Source: Desulforamulus ruminis DSM 2154 (GTDB lineage Bacteria; Bacillota; Desulfotomaculia; Desulfotomaculales; Desulfotomaculaceae). From it: DNA of 64,000 bases. Location: positions 3,360,120 through 3,424,119 of the forward strand of contig NC_015589.1 in NCBI RefSeq assembly GCF_000215085.1, given 5' to 3'. The notes beneath the pieces are model-generated. The model ran no database searches. It was not told the origin of the DNA and saw only the letters and a program-made list of their open reading frames with translations. Both the position numbers and the translations under genes were made by a program. This document shows, piece by piece, positions 7,330 to 16,503 of the stretch (the stretch's first letter is position 1; every line of letters begins with the position of its first letter).

Positions 7330-8328
7330 TTACTTAATCCTGTCCCCTTCTCTGGCCAAGGCAGGATTTACAATATAACGTATACCCGGTTGAATCTCCG
7401 GGCCCTGGATCGCTGCTTTTCCTTTCAGCCGGCCTTCAACCGTCACAGGAACCCAGCGGACGATTCCTTTCCATACCTGGAACAGCCCGGTTTTACCCTC
7501 TTTCAGCACCAGGGATTCTTCATCCACTAATAAGCCTTCCAGGCTGCCGGTAGCCGTGGTAAAAGTGATCCGCCGTTGATGCACCAGTTCATCCGGGTAA
7601 TTTTTTATCGATAGTAAAACTTCTGTCTGCTTTCCTTGTATAAACTTTTCTACCTTTGCTTCCAGGGCTTGACTCCGCCACTGCAGTTTCAGGTAGGTTT
7701 GTTCCTCTTCTTTCATTTTTTTCAGTTCAGATTCAGGCAAAACCGCATAAACATAAATGGGTGCCAGATTATCCACCACTTTGGCCAAGGCTTGGCCCTT
7801 ATCTACCGGTCCGGCTTCCATGGTTTGGGGTTCGTTTTCTATTTTATCCAAACTGGGCAGTTCCACAACATCCAGCGTGCTGGGAAGCAGTATGGTTTCC
7901 AAGCCGTCAATATGCCGGCTGAAAACCCCGCTGGCGGGAGCTTTTATAGCCTGTTCGCTAACCCCGCTGGTTGACTCCAGGCTGGTAGCCGTTAAAACGC
8001 CCAGGGTTGAGCCGGATTTAACCCGTTCCCCGTCTGCAATGGTGAATTTTAGCGTCCCTTTTAAGGGAGCGGTAACTAAATATTCCTGTTTTATCAAAAG
8101 TCCCTCACCGGAAATGGTTTGGGAAACAACCTGCGGGTATAAATTCTCTGCACGTAAGGCCGCCTTTAAAACCAGCCCTCTGACTCCAAGCACCAACCCC
8201 CAGAGTAAGTAAAGGCAAAGAGCGATTATAATTAAGCCAAGGAAGAACCGGCTTTTTTTGAATTTGCGGTTTTTTTTGTTCTCAGGCAGCCTCCGTTTAT
8301 AAGCTGAAACTTCCGCCACCACCCTCAT
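7330..8328 (-). CDS. HlyD-like membrane-anchored periplasmic adaptor-like protein
   Basis: A 332-residue protein with a basic N-terminus, one membrane helix (about 28-50, FFLGLIIIALCLYLLWGLVLG), then an extracytoplasmic domain with the biotinyl-lipoyl-like HlyD barrel-sandwich (APLKGTLKFTIADGERVKSGSTLGVL; IKAPASGVFSRHIDG). No transporter or outer-membrane partner is adjacent, so an export role is not established. Position next to yggS and sepF suggests an envelope function. The ribosome site is poor and the exact start is uncertain. Confidence 0.7.
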   Translation of the reverse strand: MRVVAEVSAYKRRLPENKKNRKFKKSRFFLGLIIIALCLYLLWGLVLGVRGLVLKAALRAENLYPQVVSQTISGEGLLIKQEYLVTAPLKGTLKFTIADGERVKSGSTLGVLTATSLESTSGVSEQAIKAPASGVFSRHIDGLETILLPSTLDVVELPSLDKIENEPQTMEAGPVDKGQALAKVVDNLAPIYVYAVLPESELKKMKEEEQTYLKLQWRSQALEAKVEKFIQGKQTEVLLSIKNYPDELVHQRRITFTTATGSLEGLLVDEESLVLKEGKTGLFQVWKGIVRWVPVTVEGRLKGKAAIQGPEIQPGIRYIVNPALAREGDRIK

Positions 8329-8385
8329 AAGGAAATATTTCCATCTAATTCACTTCGACGATTGAGTTTGAATTCCTTTGTAAAA

Positions 8386-8411
8386 AAAACGCCCTTTAGG
8401 GCGTTTTTTTA
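8386..8411 (-). terminator. Rho-independent terminator of the phoP-phoR-pstB-phoU operon
   Basis: AACGCCC/GGGCGTT stem with a TAAA loop followed on the minus strand by eight T residues, directly behind the phoU stop codon. Confidence 0.9.
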
Positions 8412-9068
8412 TCAATTTAATTCTTTCCATTCCCCGGTGGCCTGAAAAATAACCGCTTCGCCAATGTTGGTGGCATGGTCCGCAATGCGTTCCAGGTATC
8501 TGGCGACAAACAACAGATAAGTGGCCTGCCCGATGGTCTCAGGGTCTCTTCTCATATGGGCCACCAGATGTTTGAAGGTTTGGTGGTAAATGTGGTCCAC
8601 TTCATCATCCGCTTCACACATCTCCCGGGCCTTCTCCGGGTCGGAATGAACATAGGCGTCCAAGCCATCCTTCACCATTTGCTGAGCCAATTTGGCCATG
8701 GCTGTAATGCCCACCAGGGGTTTGATCAATTTTTGGTCCACCAGGCACATGGTAACCCGGGATATATCCACCGAATGATCGGCCATGCGTTCCAGACTCA
8801 TAATGATGCGAATGCCGGTGATCAGGATCCTTAGATCCTTGGCCATGGGTTGCTGGGTGGCAATAATCTTAATAATCTTATCCTCAATTTGATAACGCTG
8901 CCGGTCAACCACATCGTCCCCTTCGATGACCTCACCTGCTAAAATGGGGTCCTGGGTGGCCAGTGACTTGACGGAATTATAAATGGACTTTTCCACCACG
9001 CTGCCCATACGCAGCACATCCTGTTGTAACTCTGCCAGCGCTTTATCAAAGGATTGACGGATGGCCAA
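8412..9068 (-). CDS. phoU: Phosphate signalling complex protein PhoU
   Basis: A 218-residue all-helical protein with the two PhoU repeats. Each contains the metal-binding E/DxxxD-type motif (for example GDDVVDRQRYQIEDKIIKII and EADDEVDHIYHQTFKHL). It damps PhoR signalling and Pst transport when phosphate is plentiful. The frame is open up to an ATG at 9110, but the TTG at 9068 has AGGGGG seven bases upstream and gives the usual N-terminus MAIRQSFDKALAEL, so it is preferred. It is the last gene of the pho operon. Confidence 0.93.
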   Translation of the reverse strand: MAIRQSFDKALAELQQDVLRMGSVVEKSIYNSVKSLATQDPILAGEVIEGDDVVDRQRYQIEDKIIKIIATQQPMAKDLRILITGIRIIMSLERMADHSVDISRVTMCLVDQKLIKPLVGITAMAKLAQQMVKDGLDAYVHSDPEKAREMCEADDEVDHIYHQTFKHLVAHMRRDPETIGQATYLLFVARYLERIADHATNIGEAVIFQATGEWKELN

Positions 9069-9127
9069 GACAAAACCCCCTTTAGCTAAAAGTTTTCTAG
9101 TATCATACACTAATTGATTATTTAAAT

Positions 9128-9883
9128 CTAGCCAAATCTTCCGGTAATGTAGTCTTCGGTCCGTTTATCCTTCGGTCCGGTAAAGATCAGCTCGGTATCG
9201 CCAAACTCAACCAGCTCGCCATTCAGGAAGAAGGCTGTACTGTCTGAAACCCTGGCGGCCTGCTGCATGTTGTGCGTTACAATGACAATGGTATACTTGC
9301 TTTTTAACTCCCGGATCAGTTCTTCCACTTTTAGGGTGGAAATGGGGTCCAGGGCCGAGGTGGGTTCATCCATCAACACCACATCCGGTTCCACTGCCAG
9401 CAGCCGGGCAATACAAAGGCGCTGCTGCTGCCCGCCGGATAGCCCCAGGGCTGTTTTATGCAGGCGGTCTTTTACTTCCCCCCATAAAGCAGCCGCCTTG
9501 AGGCTGCTCTCCACTGTTTCGTCCAGCTTATGACGGTCTCGCAAACCGTGGATGCGGGGACCGTAGGCAACATTTTCATAAACGGTCATGGGAAAAGGAT
9601 TGGGTCTCTGAAAAACCATGCCCACCCGCTTGCGCAAAGCCACCACGTCAACCTCGGGAAGATAAATATCCTCACCATCCAATAGAACCTGGCCTTCGAC
9701 CTTTACCCCTTCGATTAAATCATTCATCCGGTTCAAGGTCCGTAGAAAAGTGGATTTACCACAGCCCGAGGGTCCAATGAGCGCCGTAACCTTTTTCTCT
9801 TCAATATCTAAATTTATGTTCATTAAGGCCTGTAAACCGCTATAAAACAAGTTCAAATTTCTAACCGTTATTTTTTGGGCCAC
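9128..9883 (-). CDS. pstB: Phosphate ABC transporter ATP-binding protein PstB
   Basis: A 251-residue ABC ATPase with Walker [11 protein letters not shown]-loop [10 protein letters not shown] (the NPFP is typical of PstB), signature [13 protein letters not shown] and Walker [13 protein letters not shown]. It would drive phosphate import through PstA and PstC. These permease genes and pstS are not adjacent and not in the window. The GTG at 9883 with AGGAGG upstream is preferred over the ATG at 9946. It sits between phoR and phoU. Confidence 0.95.
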   Translation of the reverse strand: MAQKITVRNLNLFYSGLQALMNINLDIEEKKVTALIGPSGCGKSTFLRTLNRMNDLIEGVKVEGQVLLDGEDIYLPEVDVVALRKRVGMVFQRPNPFPMTVYENVAYGPRIHGLRDRHKLDETVESSLKAAALWGEVKDRLHKTALGLSGGQQQRLCIARLLAVEPDVVLMDEPTSALDPISTLKVEELIRELKSKYTIVIVTHNMQQAARVSDSTAFFLNGELVEFGDTELIFTGPKDKRTEDYITGRFG

Positions 9884-10006
9884 CCTGCTACCTCCTGTTT
9901 GAGAAATGAGCGTGGGAAATGAGGTTAAAGGCTTGCAGAAAAGCAATCATAAAAAGATTGTCACTTTTCCATCTCAATTGACACTTCTCAAAGTGTATCA
10001 GTGTCA

Positions 10007-10034
10007 TGTTATCCGTTTATTGTCCCAATGTTAA
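10007..10034 (-). promoter_or_regulatory. Possible Pho-box half-sites upstream of pstB
   Basis: On the minus strand TTAACA (10029-10034) and ATAACA (10007-10012) lie exactly 22 bases apart, two steps of the 11-bp Pho-box repeat known for Bacillus PhoP. The middle repeat is degenerate. A small hairpin ACACTT/AAGTGT follows at 9981-9996. Assignment is tentative. Confidence 0.3.
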
Positions 10035-10065
10035 AATAACGTTAATTAGTAAAATTCCCTGGTGG

Positions 10066-11424
10066 TCACTGGCCCAGGGGTAGGGTAAAAATAAAAGTGC
10101 TCCCTTCGGAATGGCTTTCCGCCCAGATCTTCCCGCCGTGCGCTTCCACAATGTGCTTGGATATGGACAAACCCAGACCCGTTCCGCCCACATCCCGGCT
10201 CCTGGCCTTATCCACCCGGTAAAATCTTTCAAATACCCTGGAGAGGCTCTCTTCAGGAATACCAATACCGGTGTCCTTTACAAAGACACGGATCTGTTGC
10301 CCGTCAAAGGAAGCGCCCACGGTCACGGAATTTCCCTCGGGGGTATATTTAATGGCATTGTCCACCAGATTGACCATCACCTGTACCAAAAGGCCCTGAT
10401 CCCCAGGCACTTCGGGCAATTCCGGGATGTCCGACGTAAAGCTCAGGTTTTTCTCCGCCGCCCGGTTTTTGAATACTTCTACCGTGTCTCTGATCACTTC
10501 GGTCAGGTTTACCGGCTGTTTATTTAAATTCCCCTTGCGGTACTCCAGTTTTGACAACTGCAGCAGATCATCCACCAGCCTGGAAAGGCGGTTGGATTCG
10601 GTGTTCATAATTTCTAAAAAGCGCCTGGCGATCACCGGATCATCAATGGCGCCGTCCAGCAGGGTTTCCATAAAGCCGTTGATGGAGGTGAGAGGGGTCC
10701 GCAGTTCGTGGGACACATTGGCCACAAACTCGGTGCGCATTTTTTCCAGTTTGCGCCGTTGAGTTACATCCCGCAGCAGTCCCACCACCCCCATTTTTTC
10801 GCCGTTACTGCCGTTAATGGGTGTGACATGGACCCTGAATAACCTGGGCTCAGGGGTCAGCATCTGCAGTTCGTTGCTTAATACCGCCTGCCGGCTTTGC
10901 AAAGCCCGGTTAAACAGTTCATCCAATTCGTAGTTTCGCACCACCTTGATTAACTCCCGACCCAGGGTTTCGGTCTCTTTAACCTTTAACAGTTTTTCCA
11001 CAGCAGGATTAATCAAAATGATCGTACCGTTCTTATCCAGGGCAATAACACCATCGGCCATACTGTTCAGTATGGCCCGGGCGCGGTTTCGCTCTTCGGT
11101 TATGGTAAAAAGATTTTTGCGGAGTTCCCGGGCCATGTAATTAATACTCCAGGCCAGTTCATCAATCTCTTCATCCCCGGCCACCCGGATCTCGGTGTCC
11201 AAAATTCCTCCGGCCATCTCCTGGGCCACCGAAGTGATCTGCTCCAGGGGCTCAATTAAACGTCTGGTGGTAAACCAGCAAATAAAAAAGGTGGCCCAAA
11301 AACATCCCAGCAGGACGGTAAACACGTTAATGACATAAAAATGGTTTAGGAAAAAGAGCAGGATAAAAATACAAAAAAGGATAATATAACTGGCTATGGT
11401 CCGCTGGCGAATCCCTCTAAGCAC
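10066..11424 (-). CDS. phoR: Phosphate-regulon-type sensor histidine kinase PhoR
   Basis: A 452-residue membrane kinase. Two membrane helices (about 11-29 and 33-52) with almost no extracytoplasmic loop are followed by HAMP (53-110), PAS (115-220), HisKA with the phospho-accepting His at about 239 (NVSHELRTPL) and a HATPase domain (NLVDNAIKYT, VKDTGIGIP, GGTGLGLSI). The very short loop suggests that it senses through partners or its PAS domain. The GTG at 11424 follows AAGGAGG by six bases and lies next to the phoP stop codon. The frame open upstream overlaps phoP and is ignored. Confidence 0.93.
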   Translation of the reverse strand: MLRGIRQRTIASYIILFCIFILLFFLNHFYVINVFTVLLGCFWATFFICWFTTRRLIEPLEQITSVAQEMAGGILDTEIRVAGDEEIDELAWSINYMARELRKNLFTITEERNRARAILNSMADGVIALDKNGTIILINPAVEKLLKVKETETLGRELIKVVRNYELDELFNRALQSRQAVLSNELQMLTPEPRLFRVHVTPINGSNGEKMGVVGLLRDVTQRRKLEKMRTEFVANVSHELRTPLTSINGFMETLLDGAIDDPVIARRFLEIMNTESNRLSRLVDDLLQLSKLEYRKGNLNKQPVNLTEVIRDTVEVFKNRAAEKNLSFTSDIPELPEVPGDQGLLVQVMVNLVDNAIKYTPEGNSVTVGASFDGQQIRVFVKDTGIGIPEESLSRVFERFYRVDKARSRDVGGTGLGLSISKHIVEAHGGKIWAESHSEGSTFIFTLPLGQ

Positions 11425-11425
11425 T

Positions 11426-12124
11426 TTAAGCCTCCTTAAAACGATAGCCCACTCCCCGGACCGTCTCAATAAACTGGGGAGCTCCGGCAATCTGCTCCAG
11501 CTTCTGGCGGATATGACGGATGTGAACATCCACCGTCCGGGAATCCCCGGCAAAATCATAGCCCCAAATCTGCTCCAGTAGAAAATCCCGGGTAAAAACC
11601 TTTCCGGGGTGCCTGGCCAAATAACGCAGCAGTTCGAACTCTTTGGGCGTGAGATCCTGTTTCACGCCGTTTACCGAAACCATAAAGCGGTCCTGATCGA
11701 TCACCAGTTTGCCCACCGCAATTCGGCCCGATTCCTCCGTTACTGTGGTATCCCCGGTATTCCGGCGCAGCCGCGCTTTGATCCTGGCAATTAATTCTCT
11801 GGGACTGAAGGGCTTGGTCATATAGTCGTCCGCCCCCATTTCCAGTCCCAGCACTTTGTCCAATTCTTCTCCCCGGGCGCTGAGCATAATGATGGGAATG
11901 GAACGGGTGACTTCTTCCTGATGCAACGCGCGGCAAACCGCCAGACCATCCTGTCCGGGCAGCATAATGTCCAGCACAATGAGGTCGGGGGTTTCTTTTC
12001 TAGCCAGTTCTACCCCGCTGTTTCCCTCTTCAGCCAGTAAAACCTGAAAACCCTCCCGTTCCAGATTATACTTGACCAATTCACGGATTGGCAGTTCATC
12101 ATCCACAACCAGAATTTTGGGCAT
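11426..12124 (-). CDS. phoP: PhoP-type (OmpR family) response regulator
   Basis: A 232-residue response regulator. The receiver domain has the acidic pocket VVDDE, phospho-acceptor Asp in LIVLDIMLPG (about 53) and Lys in DDYMTKPFSPREL. The C-terminal winged helix contains LTPKEFELLRYLARHPGKVFTRDFLLEQIWGY. It is co-transcribed with phoR (one base between them), then pstB and phoU, and so probably controls phosphate starvation genes. GGGGAGG precedes the ATG. Confidence 0.94.
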   Translation of the reverse strand: MPKILVVDDELPIRELVKYNLEREGFQVLLAEEGNSGVELARKETPDLIVLDIMLPGQDGLAVCRALHQEEVTRSIPIIMLSARGEELDKVLGLEMGADDYMTKPFSPRELIARIKARLRRNTGDTTVTEESGRIAVGKLVIDQDRFMVSVNGVKQDLTPKEFELLRYLARHPGKVFTRDFLLEQIWGYDFAGDSRTVDVHIRHIRQKLEQIAGAPQFIETVRGVGYRFKEA

Positions 12125-12964
12125 TTATTGATCCTCCCCGGTTTTTGGCTTAATCATAATCAGAGAAGCCATGCGGCCGGTATTCCCGCCGGATGTCCGG
12201 TAGGAGAAGAAAAGGTCCGGTCGGCAGGCGGTACACATTTTAGCCAAGGTGATATTCTCGGGCAGCACTCCCGCGTCCAGCAAGGTCCTGCGGTTGGTTT
12301 CCCATAAGTCCAGCAGCCAGTTTTCCGGTCCCACCGGTTTAAGCAGTTCCCGCCAGTAGGAAAAACTTGCGGCCAAGGCTTGTTGCACCGGTGCATCCAC
12401 CCGGTAGCAGCAGGGACCAATGGAGGGGCCGATGCCCGCCAGAACATGCTGCGGATCACAACCAAATTCATTGCACATTTTTTCCAGGGCCGCACCGGCA
12501 ATGCGCTGCACCGTCCCCCTCCAGCCGGCATGGGCCAGTCCAACCACCACCTTAACCGGGTCAAACAAAAGAACCGGTACGCAATCCGCATAATAGCTGG
12601 ACAAAGGGACCCCCGGCACATTGGTCACCAGGGCGTCGGTGTCCGGGAGGGCGGTGGCGTAGTCCAAAGCCCCTCTGCCCCGGTGTTCCCGGGTTACCAT
12701 TTGTACCCGGCTGCCATGGACCTGGACGCCGGCTACCAGTTCTGCGGGCTCCATTTCCAGGGAGCGGCAGGCCAGGGCCCGGTTGGCCCGGACATGCTCC
12801 GGATCATCCCCCACATGCAGAGCCATATTCAAGCCGTCGAAGGGAGATGAACTCATCCCCCCTGTACGGCAGGTAAATCCATGGGTGATCCAATCACCAC
12901 GGGTAAAGGAATTAAATTGCACATAGGAGAAGTCTCCTATTGCTTTAAGGGTAACCCCTTGCAT
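12125..12964 (-). CDS. pgeF: Multicopper-oxidase-like purine nucleosidase/peptidoglycan editing factor PgeF (YlmD)
   Basis: A 279-residue member of the DUF152/YfiH family, whose members act as purine nucleoside phosphorylase/deaminases. The zinc-site signatures are visible: THGFTCRTGGMS, YYADCVPVLLFD and VGLAHAGWRGTVQRI. In Firmicutes this gene (ylmD) normally lies between ymxH/ylmC and ylmE. Here it is separated from ymxH by about 18 kb and from yggS/ylmE by the pho operon. GGAGGTG precedes the ATG by six bases. Confidence 0.93.
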   Translation of the reverse strand: MQGVTLKAIGDFSYVQFNSFTRGDWITHGFTCRTGGMSSSPFDGLNMALHVGDDPEHVRANRALACRSLEMEPAELVAGVQVHGSRVQMVTREHRGRGALDYATALPDTDALVTNVPGVPLSSYYADCVPVLLFDPVKVVVGLAHAGWRGTVQRIAGAALEKMCNEFGCDPQHVLAGIGPSIGPCCYRVDAPVQQALAASFSYWRELLKPVGPENWLLDLWETNRRTLLDAGVLPENITLAKMCTACRPDLFFSYRTSGGNTGRMASLIMIKPKTGEDQ

Positions 12965-12982
12965 TCTGACACCTCCAACAAA

Positions 12983-14563
12983 TTACCCGATTTTAGGAAG
13001 TGTGTCCTCATCCGCTACAGCCTCGTTCAACTGGGCCTCCAGCTCGGCCATCTGGCGGAGCAATACCGAATACTTGGCGGGAGTAAGGCCCCCTTGAACC
13101 ACCTTTTCCATTTTTTGATGAATATTCTTCCAGGTGTCCACCAGTACAGCGGGGGGCTGTACGGAAGTAACGGGCGTTAATTCCACTTTCTCCAGCCACC
13201 CCGGAATATAGGCCTCCACTCCGGTTTCACGGATTAAACGGGCCAGCTCGCCGGAAGCCGTGGGCTCTCCGTGAACCACAAAAACTTTCTTTAACCGATT
13301 GTTAAAATTCTTCACCCAGTCCAGCAGGCCGGACTGGTCCGCATGGGCGGAAAATCCGTCGATGTGACGGATCTCAGCCTTTACCGCCACCTGCTCGCCA
13401 TGAATACGCACGGTTTTTTCGCCGGAGAGAATTCTTCGTCCCAGGGTGCCTTCTGCCTGGTAACCCACAAATAAAACCGTACAGTCGGAGCGCCACAGGT
13501 TATGCCGCAGGTGGTGTTTAATTCTTCCCGCGTCGCACATGCCGCTGGCGGAAATAATGACGTAGCTTCCGGTAAGGTAGTTTAACCGCTGGGATTCTTC
13601 CATGGTCAAGGCTGTTCTCAGGTTTGGCATAGCCAGGGGATCGCAGCCTTTATTGACTAAATCGTTTACTTCGTCATCGCAAATATTATAATTCTTTTTA
13701 AATACTTCCGTGGCTGCCACAGCCATGGGGCTGTCAATATAAATGGGTATCTTGGGGATGGCATTTTTTATGGACAACTGGTTAATACTGTACAGGACAT
13801 CCTGCGTCCTGCCGGTGGCAAAAGCAGGGATCAACAGCTTCCCACCCTTTTCATAAGTGTCTACAATGGCTTGGCGCAACAGTTCTTCTTTATTATCGAT
13901 ATCCTCATGGGACCGGTTGCCATAGGTGGATTCCATGATGACATAATCGGCTTCGCTGAACTGGTGCGGGTCCTTGATAAAGGGTTGATTGATGTTGCCA
14001 ATATCCCCGGAAAAATTTAATTTGGTTTCTTTGCCGTTTTCAGAGACCCAAACGACCACACTGGAAGATCCTAATATATGCCCGGCATCCCGGAAACGAA
14101 TTTTTACATCGGGGCTGATGGGTATAATCTCATTGTAATTTGCCCGCTCAAAAAATTTCAATGCACCGGCTCCGTCATCGGCGGTGTAAATGGGTTCAAT
14201 GGTCTTACGGCCTTGCCGGCGGTATTTGCGGTTTTTCCGTTCAACTTCCATCTCTTGAATGTGGCCGCAGTCCGGCAGCAAAATACCGCATAAATCCGTT
14301 GTGGCGGAGGTGGCAATGACCCTGCCCTTAAAACCTTCTTTAATAAACTTGGGCAGTAACCCGCAATGATCAATATGGGCATGGGTTAACAAGACAAAGT
14401 CAATGGTGGCCGGGTTAACGGGAAACTTTTGGTAGTTGCGTTCCTTTACTTCCTTGGAACCCTGAAACAAGCCGCAATCTACCAGCAGCCGGGTCATTCC
14501 GGTATCAAGTAAAAAACAGGAACCTGTAACGGTCTGGGCTGCTCCTAAAAATTGTAGATACAT
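12983..14563 (-). CDS. Beta-CASP metallo-beta-lactamase-fold RNA-processing-type exonuclease
   Basis: A 526-residue MBL-fold hydrolase of the CPSF/beta-CASP type. The metal motif THAHIDHCGLLPK is near 55-65, DAGHILGSSSV supplies further ligands, MESTYGNRSHED starts the beta-CASP region, SASGMCDAGRIKHHL is motif B, and VHGEPTASGEL contains the C-terminal His of the RMMBL domain. Such proteins process or degrade RNA; the exact substrate is not known. The ATG at 14563 is chosen because GGGAGG lies seven bases upstream. It is the first gene of a possible pair with pgeF. Confidence 0.9.
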   Translation of the reverse strand: MYLQFLGAAQTVTGSCFLLDTGMTRLLVDCGLFQGSKEVKERNYQKFPVNPATIDFVLLTHAHIDHCGLLPKFIKEGFKGRVIATSATTDLCGILLPDCGHIQEMEVERKNRKYRRQGRKTIEPIYTADDGAGALKFFERANYNEIIPISPDVKIRFRDAGHILGSSSVVVWVSENGKETKLNFSGDIGNINQPFIKDPHQFSEADYVIMESTYGNRSHEDIDNKEELLRQAIVDTYEKGGKLLIPAFATGRTQDVLYSINQLSIKNAIPKIPIYIDSPMAVAATEVFKKNYNICDDEVNDLVNKGCDPLAMPNLRTALTMEESQRLNYLTGSYVIISASGMCDAGRIKHHLRHNLWRSDCTVLFVGYQAEGTLGRRILSGEKTVRIHGEQVAVKAEIRHIDGFSAHADQSGLLDWVKNFNNRLKKVFVVHGEPTASGELARLIRETGVEAYIPGWLEKVELTPVTSVQPPAVLVDTWKNIHQKMEKVVQGGLTPAKYSVLLRQMAELEAQLNEAVADEDTLPKIG

Positions 14564-14758
14564 AGCATTACCTCCCGTCATTGATGTTATAACACTACTT
14601 CTTGCAAATTTCGATAAAACCTCTTATTTTCTAATAAGAAACTTTTACATAAAAGAACCACCCGCCAAAGAAAAGGCTAAACAGACCAAGCAATCGAGAT
14701 GTATGTTATACTATATTATAAGCGGTAGCAATAACCCTTGTATATGGAGGTGTCTATC

Positions 14759-14983
14759 ATGCCCATCTATGAATTCCGCTGCCAATCCTGCAATCACCGC
14801 TTTCAAAAGTTATGTTCCTTGGGAGAAAAGGGAGAAAAACTGACCTGTCCGGCCTGTCAGGCCTCCTCCCCCGTCCGGGTCATGTCCGGCTTTCGGGTGA
14901 ATAACCCAGGAAACCTTTACGGCAGCCGGGGCGACAGTTGCAAGAGCTGTACCTCCAGCAACTGCAGCGCCTGCAAACATTAA
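14759..14983 (+). CDS. FmdB-family zinc-ribbon protein
   Basis: A 74-residue small protein starting MPIYEFRCQSCNHRF and carrying CQSC...CPAC, the FmdB/CxxC_CxxC_SSSS zinc ribbon. The C-terminus is Cys/Ser-rich (CKSCTSSNCSACKH). The family is often called a putative regulator, but its function is not established. The ATG at 14759 has GGAGGTG seven bases upstream, so the longer frame from 14738 is not used. It diverges from the metallo-hydrolase gene and is followed by a terminator. Confidence 0.9.
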   Translation: MPIYEFRCQSCNHRFQKLCSLGEKGEKLTCPACQASSPVRVMSGFRVNNPGNLYGSRGDSCKSCTSSNCSACKH

Positions 14984-15014
14984 TCCCCGGAGGCTTAGGC
15001 CTTCCGGGGATTTC
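14982..15014. terminator. Convergent terminator
   Basis: The stem AATCCCCGGA/TCCGGGGATT with a GC-rich inner loop lies between the convergent FmdB and LysM genes and is followed by TTTCATT on the plus strand. Confidence 0.7.
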
Positions 15015-15025
15015 ATTACACTTCT

Positions 15026-16255
15026 TTACAGGCTCAGGCAGCGAAAATCCACATCATCAATACGGATTCGGCTGACATTGCCCGTACGGGGGGTAAAAGT
15101 AAACACAATTTCTGCGGTAACCGCCGTGCCGGCAATTCTACCGGTGGTAAAAGTAAATTGCTCATAAGCCTCGTCTTCAATCACAGCCGGTGAAAAAGGC
15201 CCCTGGGGCGCTACACCCACCACGTCGCCCTGCCGGTTGCGGAAAATGGCCTGAACACCCAGGGTAAAGTTTCCTGCCCTTGATCCTTCCACATCCTCGG
15301 CTACCCAGAAACTGATCCGGCTGTTGCTGCCCGGAGTAATGGCAAATTCTTGAGATAAGGTTGAACCCTGCTGGGCATTCCAGCCCATCTCAGCGGCATA
15401 GTTTCCTCTATGGGAAATATTGGTCCGCCGAACATTGCTGGAACTCCAGTTGCGGGGTCTCATACTATCCACCCAGCTTTCAAAACCGGGGTTGCGAACC
15501 TGGTTATCCCCGGTGCACTGGATGGACGGCGGAGTAGTTGGCGTCGGGGTTACAATTCCTCCCTGAATTCTAAAACGAAGGCGGATGGGAACATTTCTTA
15601 AACCCTGAGCCACATTAAAGGCTTCCAAAATAAACTCTCCTCCGACCACCGGGCGGCCCAGGTTACTGTTTTGGTTCCAGGTATACTGGTAGATGGCATA
15701 CTGATTAGGCCGGATGGTGACAGTTCCGGTTTGCTGGCTAAAACCCCGCCCTCTGGAATACCGCCATACCTCCGCGTTGTCTGACGCCCTGCGTACGATA
15801 AATTCAAAACGCTGTCCCGTGTTATAGCGCAGAATGATGGAGCGGTTGCTGATATTTACTTTATACAAAATCATGCGCACCGGTTGGCCCCGCCGGTAGG
15901 TCTGCTGGTCCAGGGTTAAAATATAAAGGAGTCCGCTGACTATCCGGGTGCTGGAGGGCCGGTTTCCCGCCAACTGATTAATCATGTTGGAATATTGAAT
16001 CGTTGCCTGGTTCAAGTTTACCTCCAGGTTTGATGCGGGGGTTGCCAGAGACTCTGACGCGGAGGTTGTTTGGGACTCTGACTCAGAGTTTGTCTGGGGG
16101 TCTGCCCCGGTATCGGGCACGGTTAATTGCTGACCCACAAAAAGGATATTGGGGTTTTCTATATTATTCAGTCGCTGAAGTTCTTCCATGGTGGTGTTAA
16201 ATCTTTCGGCAATGAGAAAAAGTGTGTCTCCCGATTGAACCACATATGAGGCCAT
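15026..16255 (-). CDS. LysM-domain protein with BsuPI-like domain and carbohydrate-binding-like C-terminus
   Basis: A 409-residue protein of three parts. Residues 3-48 are a LysM domain (YVVQSGDTLFLIAERFNTTMEELQRLNNI, ILFVGQQLTV). A Ser/Thr/Glu-rich linker (about 50-75) follows. About 100-235 resembles the BsuPI intracellular proteinase inhibitor fold (RRGQPVRMILYKVNIS, FEFIVRRASDNAEVWRYS, PVVGGEFILEAF). After a Pro/Thr linker, 250-409 resembles a carbohydrate-binding beta-sandwich (NPGFESW, FWVAED, IRIDDVDF). There is no signal peptide, as in some spore-coat LysM proteins such as SafA. A spore-envelope role is an inference. Monocistronic. Confidence 0.75.
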   Translation of the reverse strand: MASYVVQSGDTLFLIAERFNTTMEELQRLNNIENPNILFVGQQLTVPDTGADPQTNSESESQTTSASESLATPASNLEVNLNQATIQYSNMINQLAGNRPSSTRIVSGLLYILTLDQQTYRRGQPVRMILYKVNISNRSIILRYNTGQRFEFIVRRASDNAEVWRYSRGRGFSQQTGTVTIRPNQYAIYQYTWNQNSNLGRPVVGGEFILEAFNVAQGLRNVPIRLRFRIQGGIVTPTPTTPPSIQCTGDNQVRNPGFESWVDSMRPRNWSSSNVRRTNISHRGNYAAEMGWNAQQGSTLSQEFAITPGSNSRISFWVAEDVEGSRAGNFTLGVQAIFRNRQGDVVGVAPQGPFSPAVIEDEAYEQFTFTTGRIAGTAVTAEIVFTFTPRTGNVSRIRIDDVDFRCLSL

Positions 16256-16503
16256 TTTTCTCTCCCTTCCTTTCCGGCAATCATTATTAAGACATTTTAT
16301 GAAGAAAGGTGCCGGGAGGTTCTAATTTAGAAAAGGCATTATTTACCTGCATGGACGATACCCGTAAATCCAACAACCCACTGAAGGAACATTTTAATCG
16401 AACATTGCTATAATTTGCCCCTTCTATTACAATGAAAATATCACTGGGTTAATGAAGTGAGGACATACTAAGCATAAAAAGTATTAACACTTGAGGTGCC
16501 GTT

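Noticed and set aside
12380-12850. Plus-strand frame of 156 codons opposite pgeF
   Set aside because: Shadow of a conserved gene with clear catalytic motifs; no recognisable domain of its own.
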